Of a stretch of 64,000 bases of DNA, positions 9,148 through 16,902 are shown one piece after another (position 1 is the stretch's first letter; each line of letters begins with the position of its first letter). The notes below the pieces were generated by a model. The model did no database searches, had not been told where the DNA came from, and was given only the letters and a program-made list of their open reading frames with translations. This stretch comes from Sabulitectum sp964386635 (lineage in GTDB: Bacteria > Fermentibacterota > Fermentibacteria > Fermentibacterales > JCC-6): the NCBI GenBank assembly GCA_964386635.1, contig CAYLRO010000011.1, positions 1 through 64,000 of the forward strand, written 5' to 3'. The translations under genes and the position numbers were made by a program.

Positions 9148-10004
9148 TTTCGCAGACCGGAAGCGTTTACAATGTGCCTGATCTGCTTGACTCTGTTCAT
9201 TGTGTAGAGGTGCACTCCGGGTACCCCTTCCGACACCAGCTCCGAAACCTGCTCAGTGGCATAATCCAGCCCTGCAGCTGCCAGAGAGACCGGATCTCCG
9301 GAATATCTGTCGAAGAGCTCAAGGAGCCTTGCTGGAATGGATATTCTGCACATGAGAAGAATACGCTTGATCTGTTTGTAATTCAGGATGGGCATTATTC
9401 CAGGGATAACGGGAACCTGAATTCCAGAAGCTTGAAGCCGTTCAATGAAGTCGAAGAATATCCTGTTGTCGAAGAAAAGCTGACTGATCAGAAACTCTGC
9501 TCCTGCGTCAGTTTTTTTCTTCAGATTTGCCAGATCCTGGCTGATCCTGCCGGATTCAAAATGACCCTCCGGGTAGGCTGCTGCTCCAGTACAGAATCCA
9601 CCGCGGCTGGAAATGCGGGAGATCAGCTCACTGGCGTAGGTAAAGTCTTCCGGCAGGTTTCCGATGTTATCCGGGAGATCGCCTCTCAGGGCCAGAATGT
9701 TGGAGATCCCTTTCTCTTCAAGAATATCCAGTATTTCGGAAACCTGCATTTCCGTCTGGCCAACGCATGTCAGATGTGCCAGGGATTCGCAGTGGTACTG
9801 ATCCCTGACCCTGGCTGCGATTTCAACCGATCTGATCCGGGATGTTCCCTGTGAAGCATATGTAACACTGACATAAGAAGGTTTCAGATCCTTAAGCCCG
9901 TCGAGAGTTTTGAAAACCGTTTCCAGACTGTTCTCAGGCCTGGGTGGAAATACTTCAAGGGAAAGAACCGGCTTTTCCCATCTGTAGAGGTCTGCGATTC
10001 GCAT
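9144..10004 (-). CDS. metF: Methylenetetrahydrofolate reductase
   Basis: About 286 residues from the ATG at 10004, which has AAAAGGTG upstream. A longer reading would run into the regulatory RNA region. The sequence shows the MetF barrel landmarks: SLEVFPPRPE near the start (catalytic Glu), SVTYASQGT, HLTCVGQT, NILALRGD, and AEFLISQLFFD near 190. It is a FAD enzyme that reduces 5,10-methylenetetrahydrofolate to the 5-methyl form, the methyl donor for the MetH encoded two genes downstream. It is the first gene of the metF - reactivation protein - metH operon and is divergent from the homocysteine genes. Confidence 0.95.
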   Translation of the reverse strand: MRIADLYRWEKPVLSLEVFPPRPENSLETVFKTLDGLKDLKPSYVSVTYASQGTSRIRSVEIAARVRDQYHCESLAHLTCVGQTEMQVSEILDILEEKGISNILALRGDLPDNIGNLPEDFTYASELISRISSRGGFCTGAAAYPEGHFESGRISQDLANLKKKTDAGAEFLISQLFFDNRIFFDFIERLQASGIQVPVIPGIMPILNYKQIKRILLMCRISIPARLLELFDRYSGDPVSLAAAGLDYATEQVSELVSEGVPGVHLYTMNRVKQIRHIVNASGLRK

Positions 10005-10070
10005 TGGCACCTTTTCTGTTAATCTGTAGTCTGCGAAAATAACAGGAACGATACCTGCAGGAAAGGCGTG

Positions 10071-10100
10071 TTGACAGAAAGGGAATGCTCCTGTTATTAA
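10071..10100 (+). promoter_or_regulatory. Sigma70-like promoter for the structured RNA
   Basis: TTGACA at 10071-10076 is a perfect -35 hexamer, followed after 18 bp by TATTAA (10095-10100; 4 of 6 consensus). This would start transcription near 10107, just before the stem-loops. The spacing is slightly long but acceptable. It overlaps the 5' leader of metF on the other strand. Confidence 0.5.
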
Positions 10101-10107
10101 ATTATCC

Positions 10108-10238
10108 AGCATCAGGAGTCACCCTTGATAAGGGTCGCCAACCGAGACGCAGGTCCACGGTGGCAGGCAATAGCCGATGTGCGGAACAACCGAAAACAAC
10201 CTGCACGCCGTTCTGTCTGATGCAGGGCGGTTTTTTTT
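10108..10238 (+). ncRNA. Structured leader or small RNA, riboswitch-like, class not recognised
   Basis: The plus strand folds into separate elements. Hairpin 1 is ACCCTT (10121-10126) with AAGGGT (10130-10135). Hairpin 2 is GCC-A-ACCG (10137-10144) with CGGTGGC (10158-10164). The loop of hairpin 2 contains GCAGGT (10149-10154), which is complementary to ACCTGC (10199-10204), giving a possible pseudoknot. The same ACCTGC segment is the left arm of the T-tailed hairpin that follows, so pseudoknot and terminator exclude each other, as in transcriptional riboswitches. It lacks the SAM-I, SAM-IV, SAH, cobalamin, TPP, glycine and T-box core sequences that I know. Position between metF/metH and UPF0280/DUF39 suggests sensing of a methionine-cycle or folate compound; this is inference. 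Confidence 0.45.
10198..10238 (+). terminator. Intrinsic terminator ending the structured RNA
   Basis: CCTGCA (10200-10205) pairs with TGCAGG (10221-10226), with an alternative outer AACC/GGTT pairing, and eight T residues follow at 10231-10238. It lies about 200 bp before the UPF0280 start, so ligand-controlled read-through could govern the homocysteine genes, or the RNA could end here as a separate small RNA. Nothing convincing was seen between 10239 and 10440. Confidence 0.6.
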
Positions 10239-10440
10239 CAGGGAGAGAAAATGCTTTCAGCGTTATACATCTCAGAAGCAGCCGATTTCAGGCTCTCCCC
10301 ATCACATTCTTCTTTCTGCATGATGATGTCCGGGCCCTGGGGGGTTCGGGACAGGACGGTTGCAGAAGCCTTCTGACCGCACTCCACAGGGCCTTCCCTA
10401 TCCATGAAACAGCGGAAACAGCCTTAACAAGTGGAGAATC

Positions 10441-11163
10441 ATGTACACGGAAAGATTTTACAGAAGCTGGATTTTATCCGGACGCTATGAGTCATTCAGA
10501 GTAGTTGCCGGAGAAAGCGATCTGCAGATATACGCAGACTCAAACCTGAGAAAAGAAGCCCTGAAAGTTCTGAAGGATGTCAGGGGAAAACTCAGTACCC
10601 ACATTGCTCTGTATCCAGAGTTTCTTACCTCTCTGGTACCTGTTAATACAGGAACTGAAGATCCATTTCTTCAGGATATGGAGAACGCGGGAAAGGAATG
10701 GAACACCGGTCCCATGGCTGCAGTTGCAGGAGCAATTGCACAGCATGTGGGAGAGGCTCTTCTGAACTATTCAGACAGAGTGGTGGTGGAGAACGGCGGC
10801 GACGTGTGGGCTTTGTCCCCTTATCCTGTTGAGATGCTTGTCTATCCCGGAGAGGCATCTCCTCTCTCGGCAGGGATTACCTTCACTGTGGACGGATCTC
10901 AAGGGATCTCTGTCTGTACATCAAGCGGAATTGTTGGTCCTTCCTTCTCTTTTGGCAAAGCCGATTCGGTAACGGCCATTCACAGAAGCGGAGCGGTGGC
11001 TGATGCTGCAGCAACATCTCTGGCAAATCGTGTCCAGGGCGCTTCGGATATCACATCTGCGGTGGAAGCAGTTGCCGTTTCCCGAAGATTGAAAGGCGTA
11101 CTGGCTCTATGCGGAGATTCCCTGGGGATCTGGGGAGACATCAGATTAAGGAAGGAGGCCTGA
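10441..11163 (+). CDS. UPF0280 (ApbE-like) protein, homocysteine biosynthesis
   Basis: 240 residues with the family's marks: N-terminal YTERFYRSW, the glycine-rich stretch GPMAAVAGAIAQHVG at about 85 and VVENGGDVWAL at about 118. The start ATG has GGAG 5 nt upstream. The family (COG2122, DUF375) is related to the ApbE flavin transferase. Genetic work in Desulfovibrio and methanogens links it, together with DUF39 and a NIL/ferredoxin protein, to making homocysteine from aspartate semialdehyde and reduced sulfur. The next gene is the DUF39 partner, starting 2 bp after this stop, so they form an operon. The exact chemistry of this subunit is not established. Confidence 0.85.
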   Translation: MYTERFYRSWILSGRYESFRVVAGESDLQIYADSNLRKEALKVLKDVRGKLSTHIALYPEFLTSLVPVNTGTEDPFLQDMENAGKEWNTGPMAAVAGAIAQHVGEALLNYSDRVVVENGGDVWALSPYPVEMLVYPGEASPLSAGITFTVDGSQGISVCTSSGIVGPSFSFGKADSVTAIHRSGAVADAAATSLANRVQGASDITSAVEAVAVSRRLKGVLALCGDSLGIWGDIRLRKEA

Positions 11164-11165
11164 TC

Positions 11166-12290
11166 ATGGGAAAAACAGTTGAAGAGATAAATGAGAAAAT
11201 TGCATCTGGAACAGCAGTTGTGCTGGATGCGGGAGAAATGACCCGGCTGGTTGCGGAGCAGGGAGCTCAGAGAGCTTCCAGGCTGGTTGATGTTGTTACA
11301 ACAGGAACTTTCGGCCCTATGTGCTCCAGCGGATTGCTGTTGAACACAGGCCATTCATCCCCGAAGATCAATTACTGTGAGGCGTTTCTCAACGGTGTTC
11401 CAGCCTACTGCGGGATTGCAGCGGTGGATCTGTTCCTGGGAGCCACAGCCCGGGGCGACACCCCTTGTTATGGCGGCGGTCACGTGATTGAGGACCTTGT
11501 AAGCGGCAGAACAGTCTACCTGGAGGCCAGAGGGCATGGCTCAGACTGCTATCCAAGAACCGGGCTTCGCAAGCCTTTTAACCTTGGTTCATTAAGAAGT
11601 GCCGAATTGACCAACTTCAGAAATGCCTACCAGAATTACAATGTGGCGGTTAACGGGTCCAGCCTTGAGAAGCAGACTTATCTGGGGGTACTGAAACCGG
11701 AGTTTGCCAATGCAGGGTACAGCGGCAGCGGTGAATTCAGCCCGTTGATCAATGACCCCTATTTCAGGACAATTGGAACCGGAACAAGAATCTTTCTGGG
11801 AGGCGGCTCCGGCTGGATAACCGGCCCTGGAACTCAGCACACTCCGGATCCCAGAAGGGGTGCCAACGGAGTGCCTGTTGAAGGAGGGGGAACCATATCC
11901 GTGAGAGGAGATCTCCGGGGCATGCAGCCGAAGTATCTCCGGGGCATATGGATAAAGGGATACGGAGTATCTCTTTCTGTAGGCATTGGTATTCCCATCC
12001 CGGTGCTGAATGAAGAGATTGCCGCCTTCACAGGAGTAGCCGATAAAGACATTCTAGCCCCGGTAGTTGATTACTCCTCAGACTATCCCTGCGGCAACGG
12101 CAGAATTCTGGGGCATGTTTCCTACAGAGATCTCTATTCGGGAGAGATCGAGCTGCGAGGGGTGAAGTCAAGAACTTTCAGCCTTTCCAGCAGAAAGACA
12201 GGAGAAGAAATAGCCGTTGTTCTGAAAGAGAGGATTCTTAATAAGGAGTTCTTCCTCACTTCTCCGTCTGAGGTGCTGAAGGCAGTTTGA
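11166..12290 (+). CDS. DUF39 homocysteine biosynthesis protein (aspartate-semialdehyde sulfurtransferase type)
   Basis: About 374 residues from the ATG at 11166, preceded by a perfect AAGGAGG 7 nt away. Conserved family blocks include FGPMCSSGLLLNTGHS with a likely functional Cys, GGGHVIEDLVSG, and EARGHGSDCYPR with a second conserved Cys. DUF39 proteins (COG1900) are implicated in converting aspartate semialdehyde and sulfide to homocysteine in anaerobes. The usual third partner with NIL and ferredoxin domains is not in this window. Product homocysteine would feed the divergent MetH operon. No CBS domains follow, so this is the short bacterial form. Confidence 0.9.
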   Translation: MGKTVEEINEKIASGTAVVLDAGEMTRLVAEQGAQRASRLVDVVTTGTFGPMCSSGLLLNTGHSSPKINYCEAFLNGVPAYCGIAAVDLFLGATARGDTPCYGGGHVIEDLVSGRTVYLEARGHGSDCYPRTGLRKPFNLGSLRSAELTNFRNAYQNYNVAVNGSSLEKQTYLGVLKPEFANAGYSGSGEFSPLINDPYFRTIGTGTRIFLGGGSGWITGPGTQHTPDPRRGANGVPVEGGGTISVRGDLRGMQPKYLRGIWIKGYGVSLSVGIGIPIPVLNEEIAAFTGVADKDILAPVVDYSSDYPCGNGRILGHVSYRDLYSGEIELRGVKSRTFSLSSRKTGEEIAVVLKERILNKEFFLTSPSEVLKAV

Positions 12291-12301
12291 TTTGTGCGGC
12301 A

Positions 12302-12334
12302 GCAGCCGGGAGATGCACTGCACCTCCCGGCTGC
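12302..12334. terminator. Bidirectional hairpin between convergent genes
   Basis: Arms 12302-12317 and 12319-12334 are complementary over 16 positions with one mismatch (GCAGCCGGGAG with CTCCCGGCTGC). It sits between the stops of the plus-strand DUF39 gene and the minus-strand secreted-protein gene. No long T-run is present. Confidence 0.7.
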
Positions 12335-12339
12335 CGGGA

Positions 12340-13146
12340 TCAGTTCTGCAGCTTCACTGCCTGGAATGATGTTTGATTAATGGCGAAGAGAAGTACTCCT
12401 GAAGGGAGATTTTCACCGTTCAGAACGGTAGCGTCATCTGCTATGGCCCACATTCCTCTGAGTCTTCCATCTGCGGTGTAGCAGTGCAATGTTCCTCTCT
12501 CCACAGTATGAAGAGTGAAAGATGAGGTAAATGGAGAGGTGACATTCAGAAGCGCCGGAGAGGTTTCCGGTTTTTCCATTCCTGTTATCCAGTTCACAGC
12601 TGCAACTGCATCCAGATCAAACAGTCCGCCATCTGCTACGGAACTACCGCAATCGGTGAGCCGTACAAACCTGATCCAGTCCAGATCCAGATCTTCAAGA
12701 TCAAACTGATCACCACCGGAAACAGCGGGATCTGCAGGGTCTTCTCCAGTTGTAGGCCATACCCCTGCCAGCCCGTCGTATGTGGTCTGGTTCCACGGGA
12801 ACATCTGCCAGGTTGTTCCATCCTGACTCACCTCAACAAAAGCACACTCTCTGAAGTAACTGGTGCCGTTCTGCATGACATTTTCAAAAACGGTGAAGTC
12901 TACTCCATCACCGTTAACAACAGTGTTGTCTGTGAATTCGATAACCACCCAGCCGTCTGTTCCAGGTGTAAGAAGCTCATCTTCCCCGAAAGCGGGAGCA
13001 GTGGGGGTGGCATCAGGGTCCGGCGGCCCCAGAATGTTGTCCGGGTAATAGCTCTGACCGTAGCCTGCACCTTCACCGTACTGCACTGCAGGTGACGCAT
13101 CCCCCCAGGGATCGCCTGCAAGTATGGATATAATAAGGAAGATCAT
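12340..13146 (-). CDS. Secreted surface protein with T9SS-like tail, second gene of the B12-riboswitch operon
   Basis: About 268 residues. The ATG at 13146 overlaps the stop of the upstream gene as ATGA, so the pair is translationally coupled; the signal sequence is short (MIFLIISILAG). The body has GEGAGYGQSYYPDNILGPPDP and DGWVVIEFTDN...DFTVFEN, typical of a family annotated only as cell-surface protein and resembling a beta-sandwich ligand-binding fold. The C-terminal 75 residues look like a degenerate T9SS domain (TLHTVERGTLHCYTADGRLRG). It shares the cobalamin-controlled transcript with the BtuG-like propeller, so a part in surface B12 capture is the best guess. The function is not shown by sequence alone. 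Confidence 0.75.
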   Translation of the reverse strand: MIFLIISILAGDPWGDASPAVQYGEGAGYGQSYYPDNILGPPDPDATPTAPAFGEDELLTPGTDGWVVIEFTDNTVVNGDGVDFTVFENVMQNGTSYFRECAFVEVSQDGTTWQMFPWNQTTYDGLAGVWPTTGEDPADPAVSGGDQFDLEDLDLDWIRFVRLTDCGSSVADGGLFDLDAVAAVNWITGMEKPETSPALLNVTSPFTSSFTLHTVERGTLHCYTADGRLRGMWAIADDATVLNGENLPSGVLLFAINQTSFQAVKLQN

Positions 13147-14330
13147 CTTGCGGTCACCGCGAATCGTGCTGTTGATCTGCCTGACACTACTGTGTACAGA
13201 CCGGCTTCCAGCTCTGAAACATTCATGCAGCATGAGCCGTCAGAAGCTGTTGTAGCCCTGCGGGAAAGTCTGCCGGCAATGTTGTATATGCAGACTTCAC
13301 TTTCAGGATTCGTACCTGAAACGCTGATTGTGTTCACTGCAGGATTGGGAAGCACTGAGATAACAGGGCCATTGCTGCCTGCATCTCCTGAAAGCCCCAT
13401 GAATGAACCGTTCACCGCCAGGGGACCTGGAGCAGTAACAGAGTAAGTGTGAACAAGGTTCTCAGACTGATCATAAACCCGCACTTCGTTGTTCATGCAG
13501 TCAGAGATCCAGAGGTTTCCCTGGTCGTCTCCAGCAATGCCGTTACCTCCGGAGCAGAAGGGGTCACTGCTGTCATGGAGAACTGTGGCTGTTGCCATAT
13601 TTATTGAATAGACACCAGCCCCCCAGGGATCACCTGTGTACAGTATGTCGTTAACTGCTGAGCTGAAACCCGGGAACCCGCCAAGGAAGAGAGTATCTGT
13701 TGCTGTTCCGGTTACGGCGTTGATAACAACCACGTGCCCCTGGTTGCTTCCATAGGTGCCGCTGCAGGTAACAAACAGATTGCCTGCATAAACAGCAACA
13801 GACTGACAGTTCACTCCTGCGGTGAGTGTGTCGATTACAGTGCCTGATGCTGTGTTGACCAGAACTACAGACTGGTCTGCACCCCATCCGCCGCATGCTG
13901 TGTAGAGAAAGTCTCCCTCTGTTGCCATCCATTCCGGGAAGGAGCCAACTCCTGGAATCGACTGCTGTATCTGCATGGTTGCAGGGTCAACCATTTCTAT
14001 GGAGTTGTTCAGTGTGGCTGATACTGCAAGCATGCCGTTTGAGAGAGGAAGGGAGGCCCAGCAGTTCCATCCGCTTCCAATGTTAAGCTCAGTAAGTGCC
14101 CAGCTTCCCAGTTCAAATTTCTGAAGCGCACCTGAATCGACTCCGGAGTTTACAACAAAAGCATTGCCGTCATGAATCACTACATCGTTTGGATAGGTAT
14201 GAAGCAGGCCTACTGAAGGAGTTACTGTTCCGGAGGCAGTGTTAATGTGAGCCAGGTCTCCGCCGCTTATAACAAGCACATCCCCTGATATCAGAGAAAG
14301 CAGAGCCAGGCCGATTCCAATGGAAATCAT
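13143..14330 (-). CDS. Secreted YVTN-type beta-propeller, BtuG-like, with T9SS tail
   Basis: About 395 residues. The ATG at 14330 follows GGGAGAA by 4 nt and gives a signal sequence (MISIGIGLALLSLISG). Repeated units such as VLVISGGDLAHINTASG and QSVVLVNTASGTVIDTL mark a seven-bladed-type YVTN propeller. The C-terminus (VLPNPAVNTISVSG, VCIYNIAGRLSR) is a type A T9SS sorting domain. A cobalamin riboswitch stands directly upstream. In Bacteroides, BtuG is a YVTN-like propeller on the cell surface that binds B12 with very high affinity and feeds BtuB. That work plus the riboswitch make a B12-capture role likely here. No TonB receptor is nearby, and unlike BtuG the protein has no lipobox. Confidence 0.8.
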   Translation of the reverse strand: MISIGIGLALLSLISGDVLVISGGDLAHINTASGTVTPSVGLLHTYPNDVVIHDGNAFVVNSGVDSGALQKFELGSWALTELNIGSGWNCWASLPLSNGMLAVSATLNNSIEMVDPATMQIQQSIPGVGSFPEWMATEGDFLYTACGGWGADQSVVLVNTASGTVIDTLTAGVNCQSVAVYAGNLFVTCSGTYGSNQGHVVVINAVTGTATDTLFLGGFPGFSSAVNDILYTGDPWGAGVYSINMATATVLHDSSDPFCSGGNGIAGDDQGNLWISDCMNNEVRVYDQSENLVHTYSVTAPGPLAVNGSFMGLSGDAGSNGPVISVLPNPAVNTISVSGTNPESEVCIYNIAGRLSRRATTASDGSCCMNVSELEAGLYTVVSGRSTARFAVTAR

Positions 14331-14403
14331 GTGTTCTCCCGTATTGTTCCGGCCGCGTGAAAAAATGGAGAGGAATGTCCCCTCACCCTTCCCGCGAAGG
14401 TGA

Positions 14404-14556
14404 AGAAAAAAAGCCGGCAGAAGGTCTTCTGGCTTCCGGTCATTTAGGAAAGACGCCTTCTCGCAGACGGTGCTGCAATGGCTGTTGTCTCTCCGATACC
14501 GGTTACAGCGGCGGGGCCGCGCGGGACTCACACCCGCTTCCCTGACGCTGCCGACA
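14404..14556 (-). promoter_or_regulatory. Cobalamin (B12) riboswitch with T-tailed expression platform
   Basis: On the minus strand the order is: P1 5' strand (about 14554-14547), the GGGAAGCGGGTG...GTCCCGC block (14542-14521), the B12 box GCCCCGCCGCTGTAACCGG (about 14516-14498), and AAGCCAGAAGACC (about 14435-14423). P1 closes with CTGCCGGC at 14420-14413 and a run of seven T follows (14412-14406), so ligand binding should favour termination. A -10-like TATATT lies just upstream (14567-14562). The first gene downstream is the BtuG-like propeller at 14330. The RNA class is clear from the B12 box and surrounding conserved blocks. Confidence 0.92.
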
Positions 14557-14602
14557 GAGGTAATATATTGCTGTAGCATCCTGAAGCGGACAGGAGGGGA
14601 AT

Positions 14603-14929
14603 GTGGAGAGTTTCTTCAGTGCAGTGCACCGGATAGTGGAATCCATCCCCAGGGGTTCTGTGATGACATACGGACAGATAGCGTCCATTGCCGGGAATCC
14701 CCGGGCATCAAGGGCTGTTGGTTATGCTCTCAGGGCAATACCCCGGGGAATGGAAATTCCCTGGCACAGGGTTGTCAATTCCAGAGGTGAGATAAGTTCC
14801 AGAAGAACAATACAGGGAGATGATGACAGAAACCTGCAGAGAGTTCTCCTGGAAAGTGAAGGTATCGTGTTCAGTGAATCAGGCAGGATAAACCTCAGGA
14901 AGTACGGGATGCACCTGCTCCCGAAATGA
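14603..14929 (+). CDS. Alkyltransferase-like (ATL) DNA-binding protein
   Basis: 108 residues, the size of the C-terminal DNA-binding domain of O6-alkylguanine-DNA alkyltransferase. It has the helix-turn-helix/arginine-finger part (SVMTYGQIASIAG, SRAVGYALR), but the active site PCHRV is PWHRV, so the acceptor Cys is Trp. This is the defining mark of ATL proteins, which bind O6-alkylguanine without repairing it and hand the lesion to nucleotide excision repair. Start GTG at 14603 with AGGAGGGG upstream. It diverges from the B12-controlled operon, so its promoter must lie in or next to the riboswitch region. Confidence 0.88.
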   Translation: MESFFSAVHRIVESIPRGSVMTYGQIASIAGNPRASRAVGYALRAIPRGMEIPWHRVVNSRGEISSRRTIQGDDDRNLQRVLLESEGIVFSESGRINLRKYGMHLLPK

Positions 14930-14933
14930 TCTA

Positions 14934-16151
14934 TCAGGTATCGTCAGGGCCGCCTTTGCAGCACTTGTCTTCAGGGACAGGAGTTTTGTCCTGAAGAGCT
15001 GTTTTAAGAGCCTCCAGAGCTGTTACAAGATTTGCTCTTGGACATGCGATGTTCAGTCGCATGAAGCCTGAGCCACCCTGTCCAAACAGTTCGCCTGCTG
15101 AAAGGGCAAGCTTCGCCCTGTGAACAAACAGGTGTGCAAGCTGAAGGTCTGTGAGGTTCAGTTTTCTGCAGTCAAGCCACAGAAGAAAAGTTCCTTCAGG
15201 TTTTATCACAGAGATGTCCGGAATGTATTTTTCAATGTACTCAGTTACTTCCAGACAGTTGTTCCATAGGTATGGAAGAAGCTCATCAAGCCACTGTTCC
15301 CCGTGTGAATATGCCGCCTGCGTTCCAACTATTCCGAAAATGTTGGACATGTTCAGATGGAGTTTTGCAATGGACCCGCTGAACTCCTTTCTGATCTTTT
15401 CATCAGGAATGATGTTTACCGACAGTTGCAGGCCGGCTAGATTGAAAGTCTTGCTTGTTGCGTATGCGGAAATGGAATTGTTCAGCAGGTATTCGTCTGC
15501 ACAGGGAGTGGGAATGTGTCTGTGTGGGGGGAAGATGATGTCTGCGTGGATTTCATCTGAGAACACTATCAGATTATTTTCTCTGCAGATTTTTCCCAGC
15601 CTCTCAAGCTCTTCCTTTGTCCAGACTCTTGAAACAGGATTATGAGGTGAGCAGAGAACAAGCATTGAAGCGTTCTCTGCCTTTTCCCGCAGGTCTTCAA
15701 AGTCCATTCTGTATGTGTTGCATTCAAGTATGAGCCGGTTGTTCAGGAGAGATCTTCCATTGCTTTCAACAGACTCCATGAACGGGAAGTATACTGGAGG
15801 CTGAATTATGATGCCGTCACCGGGCTCAGTGAAAGTCTGAATGGCCAGATTCAGTGCCGGTACCACTCCTGGAGTGGCTATTATCCACTCTCTTTTAATC
15901 TCCCAGTGGTATCTTTTCCGGAACCAGTCGATTACGGCTTTATAGAAACCCTCAGGTTTCGCAGTGTATCCGAATACACCATGTGCTGCTCTCTCCATGA
16001 CAGGTTTAAGTATTTCATCAGGTGCCTGGAAATCCATATCTGCCACCCAGAGAGCATTCAGGTCTTTTTTTCCAAAGAATCCTTCCAGGTAATCCCATTT
16101 GATACAGTCTGTGCCGTTTCTGTCCGGCATGGTGTCAAAGTCATATTTCAT
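14934..16151 (-). CDS. patB: MalY/PatB-type PLP C-S lyase (cystathionine beta-lyase family)
   Basis: 405 residues of fold type I aminotransferase form. Family marks are ALWVADMDFQAP near 35 (MalY/PatB consensus), CSPHNPVSRVWT, SDEIHADI and the PLP-lysine block ATSKTFNLAG at about 240. Enzymes of this group split cystathionine or cysteine conjugates into homocysteine or thiol, pyruvate and ammonia. With DUF39/UPF0280 nearby, cystathionine cleavage would give a second source of homocysteine; this is inference. It follows the ElbB gene without a gap (its ATG directly after that stop, with GGAGGA before it), so the two form an operon. The last 15 residues include CCKGG and are poorly conserved. 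Confidence 0.88.
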   Translation of the reverse strand: MKYDFDTMPDRNGTDCIKWDYLEGFFGKKDLNALWVADMDFQAPDEILKPVMERAAHGVFGYTAKPEGFYKAVIDWFRKRYHWEIKREWIIATPGVVPALNLAIQTFTEPGDGIIIQPPVYFPFMESVESNGRSLLNNRLILECNTYRMDFEDLREKAENASMLVLCSPHNPVSRVWTKEELERLGKICRENNLIVFSDEIHADIIFPPHRHIPTPCADEYLLNNSISAYATSKTFNLAGLQLSVNIIPDEKIRKEFSGSIAKLHLNMSNIFGIVGTQAAYSHGEQWLDELLPYLWNNCLEVTEYIEKYIPDISVIKPEGTFLLWLDCRKLNLTDLQLAHLFVHRAKLALSAGELFGQGGSGFMRLNIACPRANLVTALEALKTALQDKTPVPEDKCCKGGPDDT

Positions 16152-16805
16152 TCAGTCCTCCGAGACCATTCGATTCAATTCCTCCACCATTTTCAGAGCA
16201 CCTTTGAACACCTCTCCAGGGCCTGCTGCAGTCATGTATGCAGGGGTGGTAATAATTCTGTTCAGGTTATCAACCAGAGCGTCTTCAGTTCTGCACTCTT
16301 TATGACGGCATCCCATTTTCTCTATCTTTGAAGCTGTAATTCTGTCTGTGCCTATTGTTACGGTAGCTCCAGGTATGCATCTTGCCACCAGTGCAGGGGC
16401 AATGCACATGGCAGCAATGGGCTTCCCTTCTCTGTGAGCCTTCTGCAGGAACTCCAGTACTCCGGGGTGCGCACTGCACTCTGCACCCTTTTCGGCAAAG
16501 TCGCAGAGAGTAAGAGCTGCACCAAGACCTCCTGGAATAACAACCGCATGAACTCTGTCAATAATTGCAGGGTCAAGAGGTTCTATGTTGCCCCTGGCTA
16601 TTCTGGCTGCTTCCTCCAGGGCATTGCGGCTGGATATGGGGCTGCCTGTTATGTATGAGACAGCTTTTGTCTGCTGCACATCTGGAGCGGTGTATACAAT
16701 TTTCCATCCGGACAGATCGAGAGCAGTTACAGCGGACACGGTTTCATGGATCTCTGAACCGTCCATGTTCCCGCACCCGGAAAGAAGAACCGCTGCCTTC
16801 TTCAT
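16152..16805 (-). CDS. elbB: ElbB/ES1 family glyoxalase-like protein (DJ-1/PfpI superfamily)
   Basis: About 217 residues from the ATG at 16805, with AGGAAGG 7 nt upstream. It opens KKAAVLLSGCGNMDGSEIHE and has VVIPGGLGAA and the nucleophile-elbow region IAAMCIAPAL, which provides the conserved Cys of the DJ-1 superfamily. ElbB of E. coli has weak glyoxalase activity and was linked to isoprenoid formation, but the physiological role is unclear. It is co-transcribed with the PatB-like lyase. Whether it detoxifies carbonyl products in that pathway is unknown. Confidence 0.88.
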   Translation of the reverse strand: MKKAAVLLSGCGNMDGSEIHETVSAVTALDLSGWKIVYTAPDVQQTKAVSYITGSPISSRNALEEAARIARGNIEPLDPAIIDRVHAVVIPGGLGAALTLCDFAEKGAECSAHPGVLEFLQKAHREGKPIAAMCIAPALVARCIPGATVTIGTDRITASKIEKMGCRHKECRTEDALVDNLNRIITTPAYMTAAGPGEVFKGALKMVEELNRMVSED

Positions 16806-16902
16806 TTTCAATCCTTCCTGCTGCTGTTGCACCCTGAACAGAACACTCGCATTCGTTATCTAATATGTTAACATAAGCAGGTGATCTGACAGGAGGGAAA
16901 AT

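Noticed and set aside
10108..10238. The structured RNA as a SAM-I, SAM-IV, SAH, cobalamin, T-box or SRP RNA
   Set aside because: The key conserved cores of these classes (for example GAGGGA of SAM-I, the B12 box, the TGGNACCGCG of T-boxes, the SRP apical loop) were looked for on both strands and not found.
10251..10376. A 41-codon ORF after the terminator with a good ribosome binding site (GGGAGAG)
   Set aside because: The peptide has no recognisable features and an odd composition; it may be chance within the leader of the UPF0280 gene. Left out without conservation data.
12340..13233. Longer reading of the surface-protein gene with a start at 13233
   Set aside because: The extension lies inside the upstream gene and hides the signal sequence; the ATGA overlap at 13146 is a better start.
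13143..14579. Longer reading of the propeller gene starting inside the B12 riboswitch
   Set aside because: The added codons translate the riboswitch itself; ATG 14330 has the ribosome binding site and signal peptide.
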